Assembly (NCBI GenBank): GCA_949358305.1 | Contig: OX442315.1 | Coordinates: forward strand, 9,388,427 to 9,452,426 | Direction: 5' to 3' | DNA from: Strigamia acuminata | Lineage: Eukaryota; Arthropoda; Chilopoda; Geophilomorpha; Linotaeniidae | DNA length: 64,000 nucleotides | Shown: in pieces, positions 45,467-54,004 of the stretch | Position numbering within the stretch: the stretch's first letter is position 1 | Layout: each line of letters opens with the position of its first letter | The notes under the pieces: model-generated | What the model saw: only the letters and a program-made list of their open reading frames with translations | What the model was told of the DNA's origin: nothing | Database searches by the model: none | Position numbers and translations under genes: made by a program

Positions 45467-46286
45467 TGTGGTGACCCAGTTGGATAAGTGTCCCCCCAGG
45501 GCGGATACTTGTCCTATGAGTCACTATGATTAAAGAGTCGTTCCCCCCCGAGTTGGCTCCACCTCCCCATGGCAGGTGTGTGCCCCGAGGGGGAGGAAGC
45601 GGCTGGTGGTCAGCCCCCATTGGTTGATCGCCGGCCCTTCACCCCACTGCATAAAAGGCTGTGTTTCCCGCCTAAAGACAGAACTTACACAAACGACACC
45701 AAGAACACAGCAACTACCTCACCGTCAGGCCAACTTCAACTACAAGTTAGGATTGATCGAGGATCGCTGAGTAAAGTGCAAACTGTAACTCTCACGAAGT
45801 CACTTGCGAGCTATTCCTGCGAAAGCACGAGAATAGCCCTTGTGAAATCACCCAGAATAATCGCCCAGACGATTATTCGCCGAAGTAAGTGTCCGAGTGC
45901 TTTGTAGGGAACCCCAAAGTTCCTAGACGAGGCCTCTGCGACGCTAAACAAACCCTAGACAACAGGCACGGATAGAAGACTCGAAAGAGCATTCCACCGC
46001 GTCCGTGAAGACGAATCCGTGACGAATTAACGACAACTCGAGACGCCGCCTTTGTTCCGCCGACCACGCGGAATCGACGACGCCATCTTGAGAAATCCTT
46101 TGTTCGACGCTGACCACGTCGACTCTAGAATTATTACTGAGTGTATTTTAAAGGCATAAAGCCTGGTGAATAAATTACCTGTTTATTTACATACATTTGG
46201 TATTCATTTGGGTATTTACATAATTGATCACAGGTAAAGTATTACACGTTAGCGCTATTTAAACCTATACCAAGTAGGACGCGACA
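45467..46286 (+). repeat. 5' LTR of element D
   Basis: 820 bp. Promoter-like features are an ATTGG (inverted CCAAT) at about 45619 and ATAAAAGG at 45651-45658. An AATAAA at 46169-46174 could direct polyadenylation. Confidence 0.93.
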
Positions 46287-46288
46287 CG

Positions 46289-46306
46289 TGGGGGTCTGTC
46301 CGGGAT
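46289..46306 (+). other. Primer binding site, tRNA-Pro type (element D)
   Basis: TGGGGGTCTGTCCGGGAT, two bases (CG) after the LTR. Same class as in element A (TGGGGGCCCGTCCGGGAT) with two differences. Confidence 0.82.
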
Positions 46307-46380
46307 TTAGAAATAAATCTCAAATCTGAACTTGTGATCTCTCAATAAGATAACCCAAATCGTAGAATTACCGAAAGAAA

Positions 46381-49300
46381 ATGTCAGACAAAGACGAGCA
46401 ATCCACGTCTGAAACCGAGCAGAGAATGCCCGAGAAGGGAAAAAGGACCTCCGACTACCACCTGAGATCGGATGGTCCCGTCCCTGAAATGTCCGCAAAG
46501 GCGAAAGCCCGAGCGAATAAAAGGAGAGCGAAGGCGCAGAAAGAGGAGCAAGCTGCATCGCTCGCGGCCCTAGACGGGCCAGAGCGAGAGCGGGTTCCCT
46601 TGAATATGCAACCCTTCGAAGATACCGATCCGGAAGCCATAGAAAATCGAGAAGAAATTCGCGACGTATCGCCAGGACGAGTATCGATATTGATGACCGA
46701 GGAGACGAATGAAGCTCCGAAAATAACGGTCACGATCGGCACAGACCCATCGCCACCAACGGCTCAGACGTCCGTAAAACAAACCCCACGGAAAAACGAC
46801 GGCGGGACCCCGATAACCCCCCGAGTTACGGCGAGTCCTGCAGTTGTTTCCTTCGAAGTATCTCACCTAATTCGGTTGACGCAGCAAGCTGCCCAGCTAA
46901 AAGCGATGATAGACATTCCAGTAGGAACGTCAGTCTGGGAATCGATTACCCTACTCACTGACGCTATCTGTGCGGCACAAGCCCCGACGCCGGTCGCAAG
47001 ACCAGCAGCGGAGACGCCCATGCCCCAGGTAACGCCCAGTGACACCGGAGGTTTCGCGCCAGACCCCAACCGAACACTTCACGAATCCAGAGAGAAGGCC
47101 CGCGAGGAAGCCAGACAAGAAGCGACTAGTCGCCAACGAAGGCTGAGCGCAGAGCGGCGAGAACTCTGGAAGGAAGAGGAAGAAAGGGAGCAACGCGAGA
47201 GAAGAACCACCGAGAGAACAGAGAAACTGGTCCAAAAAATGAGGGAAGAACGAGAAGCTAAAATTCGAAAAGAATGGAACGCAACAGTAGAAGGGCGACA
47301 TCGAGAAGCTCAAGAGTACGAGGACCAATTTCAAGCGCTAATAGCTCAAAGAAAAACAGAAAAACTACAAATGTTGCGAAAAGAGGCCATTCTACAACAT
47401 CAGAAATGGGAAGAACAACATCGCGAGAGGTTGAGAGAAGAGGAAGCCAGAAAAGAAAAAGAACAGTTTCTGAAAGAGAAAGAAGAGTGGGATCGAGTCA
47501 GATGGACCGAAGAGTACAAAGCGAAGAAACAAGCTATAATAGATGAGCAAAAAAGATGGGAAGCCGAAAACTGGGAGAAGGAGACAGAAAAGTTCCAGAA
47601 AGAGTACGCACAAGACGTCTCGGACAGGAAGAAAAATGAAGAAAACCTGAAACGGAAACCAGAACCCCCCAGCGGCTCTGATACCGACACAGGAGAAGGT
47701 GCAACAAAGCCGGCAAAAACGGCGAAAAGGGGGAAATCTCAAAAGAGAGACGAGTCGGTCCCAAAAACAAAGGACCGTCACCCCTCAAAAAGATCCGAGA
47801 CGGGAGCAGCCATCGACGCGTTACTCGAAAAGAAAAACGCAAATAAAAATCGGGAACGCCCCGAAAGCGAGGAAAACAGATGGCATTCTTTTTACGAGAA
47901 CAACGACAGAGGGGAGCCGCCGCCATCCGGAGGCTCGAAACAGAAGAAGGCTGGCGGAGAGACCCCACCGAGAGGGCCGAGGTTTCACCCCCAAGGAGAT
48001 CCCTCCGAGCCCTCCGATTCGTCGGACGACGACCATCCGAGTCGACCGTCTACAGGAAGGAGTCAAGAAGGCAGCGATGGGCACCGGTCGAACCGGCCGA
48101 ATGCTTCAGACCGCTCTTCCCGGAGCTCCAACCCTCGTTCAGAGGAAGGGAACTTTCAGGACTCATCTGGCCGACATTACACGATGTCTGAGCTAGGCCG
48201 AGCCCTGCTGAACTCTTTCAGAAGAGAAGGAATCGATCTAGGCCATCCAGGCGACGAACATAATCGCGCTGGAGAGAGGGTTAAGCGCAAATATGGCGTA
48301 CGAAACGAACCAAGCAGTGAAGCCACGGGTAACATCCGCTGGCAACACTATATTCAAACGCGATTTGACGGTTCGTGGAAGGCCGGAGACCGTTTCCTGG
48401 ACGAAGTAATGCGTATCAAGAAAGCGACAAAAGCCACCGTCGCCGACATGCTAACCCACGGGCTAGTGGAGCTAACTACGGGGTCAGCTCGAGAATGGTA
48501 CCAGGGACTGAAAAACCCAACCTGGGACGATTTTCTCGTCCGTTTCGATCTCCGATACGGCGAGACTCCAGACGAGATCAGTAACAAATTACGGGGTCTA
48601 CGACAAGCCCCAGGAGAAACATTAGCCGACTACGACGCCCGAGCGAAACTCCTGTTTGCAAGAGCGCCGTACGAAATAAACCCCGCTGGTTTTACGATGA
48701 TCTTTTACGGAGGATTATCGGCCCACTCGCAAAGAATTCTGCTAGACATGCGTGCACCCCGCACTGGCGATTACCAAGATGTCAGTAACTATCTTCTAAC
48801 AAACACGTTAGAAATAGAACAGCGGTATTACGCCACTCTGCCCCCGGAGGAAGCTGACGCGCACGAGAAACGGTTGCAGACGAGCGCCGAACGTCACAAG
48901 ACCTCAGAGAAATTAATGAGGCCAAGTGAATATTTGAGCGGCATAATGAGTCTCACCGAAGCATCCTTCGGACGAATGCTGACGCCTAAAGCAGGCAGTA
49001 TTCTTCCAGCCAACCCGATAGCTGCCCCAAAGAAAGCACCGGCAGCAACGGCGATGCAGGTGACCTCGACGGACTCCACCCAGATGGAGAAAGTCGAAGA
49101 GACAACACCTCTCGCCACGGCTAAAGAAGAGGAGCCAGCATCAAGCGACGAGGAAGCCCTAAATGAGCACCTCGAAAACTTGTCGACGGGATGCGACGAT
49201 CAAGGTCCCTATTTGCACCATGCACACCGGGCCTTAGCAATCGCACAATTCAGAGCACACGTGCAGGCAACAAAAGCGAGAGGGGCATTGGGAGGAAAAA

Positions 49301-49521
49301 GACGATTCCCGACGCCCTTCGTCCCGAAAAAACCGGGATTCACTCCCACAGGGGATAAAAGTAACATCAAATGTTACAGCTGCGGAGAATACGGTCACTA
49401 CTCCGACAAATGCGAAAAAACCGTCAAAGAAAAAGGCATCATGCAAACCTTGATGAAAATGATGATGGAGTTAAATACTAATCTAGCAAAAAACTCCCAA
49501 GCGCAGGCGTCGCCGAAATAA
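46381..49521 (+). CDS. gag: gag polyprotein of element D (1046 aa)
   Basis: Unusually long Gag. Residues 1-230 are a charged, then Pro/Thr-rich region. Residues about 235-430 are an almost unbroken Glu/Arg/Lys-rich helix (coiled coil or single long helix). Residues 430-620 are a low-complexity Ser/Pro/Arg/Asp linker. Residues about 635-800 are the capsid-like retrotrans_gag domain ('RFDGSWKAGDRFLDEV', 'AREWYQGLKNPTWDDFLVRF'). A CCHC knuckle (CYSCGEYGHYSDKC) is at about 998-1011. The start ATG lies 74 bases after the primer site and is the first in frame. It ends TAA 49519-49521, just beyond the frameshift site. The capsid region is homologous to element A's gag. Confidence 0.95.
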   Translation: MSDKDEQSTSETEQRMPEKGKRTSDYHLRSDGPVPEMSAKAKARANKRRAKAQKEEQAASLAALDGPERERVPLNMQPFEDTDPEAIENREEIRDVSPGRVSILMTEETNEAPKITVTIGTDPSPPTAQTSVKQTPRKNDGGTPITPRVTASPAVVSFEVSHLIRLTQQAAQLKAMIDIPVGTSVWESITLLTDAICAAQAPTPVARPAAETPMPQVTPSDTGGFAPDPNRTLHESREKAREEARQEATSRQRRLSAERRELWKEEEEREQRERRTTERTEKLVQKMREEREAKIRKEWNATVEGRHREAQEYEDQFQALIAQRKTEKLQMLRKEAILQHQKWEEQHRERLREEEARKEKEQFLKEKEEWDRVRWTEEYKAKKQAIIDEQKRWEAENWEKETEKFQKEYAQDVSDRKKNEENLKRKPEPPSGSDTDTGEGATKPAKTAKRGKSQKRDESVPKTKDRHPSKRSETGAAIDALLEKKNANKNRERPESEENRWHSFYENNDRGEPPPSGGSKQKKAGGETPPRGPRFHPQGDPSEPSDSSDDDHPSRPSTGRSQEGSDGHRSNRPNASDRSSRSSNPRSEEGNFQDSSGRHYTMSELGRALLNSFRREGIDLGHPGDEHNRAGERVKRKYGVRNEPSSEATGNIRWQHYIQTRFDGSWKAGDRFLDEVMRIKKATKATVADMLTHGLVELTTGSAREWYQGLKNPTWDDFLVRFDLRYGETPDEISNKLRGLRQAPGETLADYDARAKLLFARAPYEINPAGFTMIFYGGLSAHSQRILLDMRAPRTGDYQDVSNYLLTNTLEIEQRYYATLPPEEADAHEKRLQTSAERHKTSEKLMRPSEYLSGIMSLTEASFGRMLTPKAGSILPANPIAAPKKAPAATAMQVTSTDSTQMEKVEETTPLATAKEEEPASSDEEALNEHLENLSTGCDDQGPYLHHAHRALAIAQFRAHVQATKARGALGGKRRFPTPFVPKKPGFTPTGDKSNIKCYSCGEYGHYSDKCEKTVKEKGIMQTLMKMMMELNTNLAKNSQAQASPK

Positions 49522-49539
49522 ATTCAGCTTCGTCTGCGC
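49488..49539 (+). promoter_or_regulatory. Programmed -1 frameshift signal between gag and pol (element D)
   Basis: Slippery heptamer A AAA AAC (49488-49494) in gag phase (GCA AAA AAC). A 6-nt spacer follows, then a 9-bp stem with one G-T pair (GCGCAGGCG 49501-49509 with CGTCTGCGC 49531-49539) and a 21-nt loop. The -1 frame is open from 49481 and runs into pol; gag ends 25 bases further on. Spacing and heptamer fit the textbook rules for -1 frameshifting. Confidence 0.85.
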
Positions 49540-52500
49540 CAGCCGCGGAAATTAAAAAGAAGAAATATCACACTGGACCCGCAGGTCATGCCTTGGCAGA
49601 AGCACAGATCAAAGATCGCATGCAGACCATTCCGAAGAAGGAAGAAACAGTGACGCTGACAAGTATGCAAGTGAGAACGAAGCCGGAGGTCGACATAGAT
49701 TGGACGGACCTCCCGTTCAATCTGGAGGTTGAGCCCCAAACATTACGCGTTTTTCACTGCAATGTCACGAAAACACATTGCGAAACTCTGTGTATGCTGC
49801 CAGTGGAGATCGAAAACCAAAAATTGTTCGGTCTGCTGGATTCAGGAGCAGATCGTTCATTCATATCCGAAGATATAGTAAAGGACTTGGATATTGAAAA
49901 AAAGGTGGCACAAGTGAACGCGAACGTAGAATTGCTCACCGCCAACGGCTACGTCAAGCCGAGGGGCGTAGTTCGCATCATGATCGACTGGAAGGGGGGG
50001 AACCTGTCCCACCCCTTCATAGTCTTGCCATCCCACGACAAAGTATTCCTCTTAGGGATGGATATCATGGCAAAACTGAAAATTCAGCCAAACCCGATAA
50101 CCCGTTCATGGAACTGGATAAGTCCCGAGGGAGAACGGCCAGTCCCCGTAGTTCCCCAAAAATTACTGGACGAAGCCAAGGACAAAGAGGAATACGGAAG
50201 AGGATTGCGAAAATTCGTCCAAGATTACGATTTCGCAGCCTTCACTCTGGAATTACAGAGGAGTAACGTCGTGGACACACTGGTCGAGGAGGCAGCACTG
50301 CGTGTTAACGAGGCATCGCTACTAAGGCGAGTGCTTCGAAAACATGAAAGAATTCTGACCAAGACACCTGGTCGAACGACGGAAGCAACCCACGAAATAG
50401 TCTTAACCACAGACAAGCCGATTCGAGTGCCTTACAAGGGGATGAACCCCCAGAAAAGAGACATTGTGACGCAGATGTGCCAAGACATGCTCGACAAGGG
50501 CATAGTAACTCAAGCGCTGGGCGAATACGCGATGCGGATCGTCCTGGTAATGCGTCCAGGCTCGGAGCCTCGACTATGCATTGATTATCGCCCCCTGAAT
50601 GCGATAACAGTTATAGACCCGATTCAGATGCCGTCTATAGACTCGATCCTCCGGGAACTGAGCCCGTTCAAGTGGGTAACCACGATGGATCTGTCAAAGG
50701 GGTATTGGCAAGTGGAGCTAAAACCAGAAGACAAACTAAAAACGGCTTTCTACTCCCCGATAGGAAGATTAATGTTCAACGTGATGCCGTTCGGGCTTGT
50801 AAACGCCCCGAGCACGTTCCAGAAATTGATCGAAAGCGTGTTGGGAGATATGCTTCACGACTTCGTGTGGGCGTATCTCGACGACATAATAATAACGTCG
50901 GACACATTCGAAGAGCATATAGACCACATCGACAGAGTGGTCTCTCGCCTAGCCAAGGCGGGACTCCACATCCATCCAGGGAAGAGCAAGTTTTGCAGAA
51001 AAGAGCTTGCCTTCCTAGGATATCGAATAGGAGTCGAGGGAATCGCGATTGACCCCGAAAAGGTCAAAGCAATAAACGGATTCCCCGCCCCCGAAGATAT
51101 AAAAGGTGTCCAAAGATTCATGGGCATGGTCAATTTCTTCGGCCGACTACTCTCTGGTCTGGCTGAGGTGGCCGCGCCTATAACGGATCTCTTACGAACG
51201 GATAAAGAGTTTGAGTGGACGGTCCAGTGCGAGGCCGCATTTAGCACTATCAAGCAAATGCTGGCTGACGTCGAAAAGATGCCATTGCCGGACCTAAACC
51301 GACCGTTCGTGTTGCACACCGACGCGAGTAAAATCGGACTGGGTGCAGCCCTTCTGCAGACCCACGTGTACAACGGAATCTCGCAAGAAGTACCCTGTAT
51401 GTTTATAAGCAGGAAAATACAGGGCGCGGAGAAAAATTACACGGCAACGGAACTAGAATGCCTAGCCGTAATTTGGGCAGTTCGAAAATTTCGCGACTAT
51501 CTGGAGTACACGAACTTCGAGGTTCAGACAGATCACCAGGCACTAAGCTGGTTGATGAAGCTCAAGGAACCTTCCGGCCGACTCGCAAGATGGCAACTGG
51601 AGTTAATGGCGTGCGATATAACAATTACGTACCGCCCCGGGAAGTACAATCATGTGGCCGACGCCCTCTCAAGAGCCCCAGCCTCTGACCCCCAGGGACC
51701 AGACGACGACGGCGAGGACGACACCCACCTCTTGTACTGCCCAACTCCACGCAGAATATGGCGCTTACGAAAAGCAAACGAACTGCCGGTGATGGAGCCC
51801 GAAGATAGAACGTTTTGTGGTTTTTGGACTCGAACGTACCAGCCAGCTGGGACGAGCGATTCAACGTCCGCAATTCAACCTCCGCCCCCCGGAGAAACCC
51901 ACAAAACACTACTACGCGCCTTCACAGCAAAAATTGAAGAAAAAACGCAATATGCTCCACCCACGAGACGTGAGTTCGTCGAACACCAGGCAGCAGACAC
52001 AAAATGTCAAATTATAACACAATATTTGCTGAACGGCGAATTTCCGGAAGGGATGACAAACCCACACCGCCGGAAACAGTTCGTCAAAGAAGCAACAAGC
52101 TACCTCATAGATGATGAACTCCTGGTAAAATACCACCCGACATTTCAAGATGACCTCAGTGGAGCGGGAAACTCGGTGAAAGTGGTCGTACCGGCATCAC
52201 TGCACAACCGACTGTTGTGGCTGATGCACGGACACCCGCTCGCCAGCCATTCCGGCATAGCGAGAACCCTTTATCGAGTAAAGCAACTTTTCTTCTGGCC
52301 GGGCGCGCGGCAAAAGATAACGAAATTTATCCGACACTGCCCCCGGTGCCAAGCATGCAGACCGCGAGATAAAGTAGCCAGAAACGCCATGTCTCTCGGA
52401 CCCTACGCACCGTTTGACTGCTTAAGCATAGACTTGATGGGCCCCAAGCCCACAACGGGAAACAAGAACATGTATATTCTCGTAATTATGGACGTGGCCA

Positions 52501-53624
52501 CCCGATGGCCGGAGCTGTACGCCCTCGCGAAGCCCTCGGCTGAAAACATAGTCGAGTGCCTTTACGACGTGGCAATGCGATTTGGGTTTCCCAGAAAACT
52601 CATTTCGGATAACGGCCCCCAATTCCGATCAAGAATATATAAGGACTTCTGTAGGAAATTTAAAATGGATGCATCGAACACCTCCACATATAATCCTCAG
52701 ACAAACCCAGTCGAGAGATTAAATAAAGATATAAAATATGCGCTGACAGTATTCACCGACATTCACAATCGATGGGACGAATACCTGCGAGAAATCGCTT
52801 TCAGCATTCGCTCAACCGTGTCAAGAACACGCGAATTCTCACCGGCGTACCTCAACTTCGCCCGCGAATTAAGGATGCCATGGGACCCACGCGTTGCCGA
52901 AGCTGTTAACGTATTAGACCCATCGAGCCCACACGAGTACGTGTGCCGGTTGGAACAGACTATATCCGACACATACCAGCATATGATGGCGCATATTTTC
53001 AACATGAGAGAAAGAATCGCAGATAAAGAAGGCGATCTCGCTTTCGCGAACTTTAAAGTGAATGATCTAGTGTGGAAGGAGGCACACACGTTGTCCAATG
53101 CAGCGAGGGGCATCGCCGCAGGTTTAGCCGACAAGAGGGACGGTCCCTATGTAATTGTGGCCGAACACGGCGGCAACGCATACCAACTACGCCGCTTAGA
53201 GGACAACAAAAATTTTCAGTCGATACATGGCCGAGATTTAAGGCCATATCTGCCAGAGTTTCCCCAAGAAATCTGGCTGGAAGGTCAGACACACAGCGGC
53301 CAAGGGGGCACCGTGGTCGACACGTTCCAAAAAACAAATGAAGCTGAAAATATAGCGGAGGACGAGGATGAATTCTTCGACGCCGAATCTCCGGCCGACG
53401 AGGCTCCAGCACAGCCGGAGCAAGCAATTTCGGAGAGGGAGGAAGCAGAAGAATGTACTTCTGAAATGGAAAATAAAAAAATTAATAATGAGAAAAATGC
53501 CAACACATCGGAGATGAACGAGCAAGTAGAGTCACGATCTACGAGCACGTCGAAAATCAACCTTCGACCACGACGAAGCAATAATCCGTTCATTCGGGAC
53601 GGCAAAGTCGTGGGGAAGAACTAA
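49494..53624 (+). CDS. pol: pol polyprotein of element D: protease, RT, RNase H, integrase
   Basis: Expressed by -1 frameshift from gag; it has no ATG near its beginning. Numbering from 49593: protease DSGADRSF at about 83-90; RT with 'TTMDLSKGYW', 'MPFGLVNAPSTF' and YLDD at about 428; RNase H with 'LHTDASKIGLG', 'TELECLAVIWAV', 'TDHQAL' and 'HVADALSRAP'. Integrase follows with the HHCC zinc region ('HGHPLASHSG', 'HCPRCQAC', from about 877) and catalytic Asp947, Asp1006 ('SDNGPQF') and Glu1041 ('NPVERLN'), then the GPY module ('DGPYVIV'). The acidic tail ends with a basic 'INLRPRRSNN'. All catalytic residues are present. No chromodomain. Confidence 0.96.
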   Translation, partial: LPSAGVAEINSASSAPAAEIKKKKYHTGPAGHALAEAQIKDRMQTIPKKEETVTLTSMQVRTKPEVDIDWTDLPFNLEVEPQTLRVFHCNVTKTHCETLCMLPVEIENQKLFGLLDSGADRSFISEDIVKDLDIEKKVAQVNANVELLTANGYVKPRGVVRIMIDWKGGNLSHPFIVLPSHDKVFLLGMDIMAKLKIQPNPITRSWNWISPEGERPVPVVPQKLLDEAKDKEEYGRGLRKFVQDYDFAAFTLELQRSNVVDTLVEEAALRVNEASLLRRVLRKHERILTKTPGRTTEATHEIVLTTDKPIRVPYKGMNPQKRDIVTQMCQDMLDKGIVTQALGEYAMRIVLVMRPGSEPRLCIDYRPLNAITVIDPIQMPSIDSILRELSPFKWVTTMDLSKGYWQVELKPEDKLKTAFYSPIGRLMFNVMPFGLVNAPSTFQKLIESVLGDMLHDFVWAYLDDIIITSDTFEEHIDHIDRVVSRLAKAGLHIHPGKSKFCRKELAFLGYRIGVEGIAIDPEKVKAINGFPAPEDIKGVQRFMGMVNFFGRLLSGLAEVAAPITDLLRTDKEFEWTVQCEAAFSTIKQMLADVEKMPLPDLNRPFVLHTDASKIGLGAALLQTHVYNGISQEVPCMFISRKIQGAEKNYTATELECLAVIWAVRKFRDYLEYTNFEVQTDHQALSWLMKLKEPSGRLARWQLELMACDITITYRPGKYNHVADALSRAPASDPQGPDDDGEDDTHLLYCPTPRRIWRLRKANELPVMEPEDRTFCGFWTRTYQPAGTSDSTSAIQPPPPGETHKTLLRAFTAKIEEKTQYAPPTRREFVEHQAADTKCQIITQYLLNGEFPEGMTNPHRRKQFVKEATSYLIDDELLVKYHPTFQDDLSGAGNSVKVVVPASLHNRLLWLMHGHPLASHSGIARTLYRVKQLFFWPGARQKITKFIRHCPRCQACRPRDKVARNAMSLGPYAPFDCLSIDLMGPKPTTGNKNMYILVIMDVATRWPELYALAKPSAENIVECLYDVAMRFGFPRKLISDNGPQFRSRIYKDFCRKFKMDASNTSTYNPQTNPVERLNKDIKYALTVFTDIHNRWDEYLREIAFSIRSTVSRTREFSPAYLNFARELRMPWDPRVAEAVNVLDPSSPHEYVCRLEQTISDTYQHMMAHIFNMRERIADKEGDLAFANFKVNDLVWKEAHTLSNAARGIAAGLADKRDGPYVIVAEHGGNAYQLRRLEDNKNFQSIHGRDLRPYLPEFPQEIWLEGQTHSGQGGTVVDTFQKTNEAENIAEDEDEFFDAESPADEAPAQPEQAISEREEAEECTSEMENKKINNEKNANTSEMNEQVESRSTSTSKINLRPRRSNNPFIRDGKVVGKN

Positions 53625-53802
53625 AAATAAAAGAAAATGTGATAACATGGAGCGGAGGCCTTGTAAAATAAAAAGATTTACTTACGAGAGCTGCTGCACA
53701 TGTTGAAACGCGAAAATTTGGCTAAGTCCAAACTTCGCAACGAATTGTCGCAGTCACCACTAACAGACGAGAAGTTATGACGTATCGGGCGACCACGTGA
53801 CA

Positions 53803-54003
53803 ATGAAACCACGCGGTCGACCCCGTAGCGTCATTGCCAGCACGGCGGATCTCGCAAAATACGAGACGCGTTCGAGACCCACAATTCTCAGCGTCGATAG
53901 GCCCAGTTTCCGACTGTTTTTAACACGACGAGACGTGTTTTTGCTTCTCCCCCAAAGAGAAAGACAAAGACCTCTCAAACAAAACTTCATTTTCCTAAAT
54001 TGA
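53803..54003 (+). CDS. Possible small basic ORF with an AT-hook core (66 aa), element D
   Basis: Lies between pol and ORF3, ending one base before the ORF3 start codon. It begins MKPRGRPRSVI, which contains the AT-hook core RGRP, and is basic and Arg-rich throughout. It could be a real short protein, an upstream ORF controlling ORF3, or chance. Element A has no clear counterpart in this position but has RPRGRP at the start of gag. About 180 bp between the pol stop and here show no feature. Confidence 0.35.
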   Translation: MKPRGRPRSVIASTADLAKYETRSRPTILSVDRPSFRLFLTRRDVFLLLPQRERQRPLKQNFIFLN

Positions 54004-54004
54004 A

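Noticed and set aside
45569-45907. 112-codon plus-strand ORF in each LTR of element D
   Set aside because: It spans promoter and transcribed LTR sequence with no motif. Presence in both LTRs reflects their identity.
46455-47968. Many long antisense ORFs opposite gag of element D
   Set aside because: They mirror the Glu/Lys/Arg-rich gag codons, giving Phe/Leu/Ser-rich readings, and show no motifs. They are shadows of the real gene.
53130-53300. Chromodomain at the integrase C-terminus of element D
   Set aside because: After the GPY module there is only an acidic linker and a short basic patch; no chromodomain pattern.
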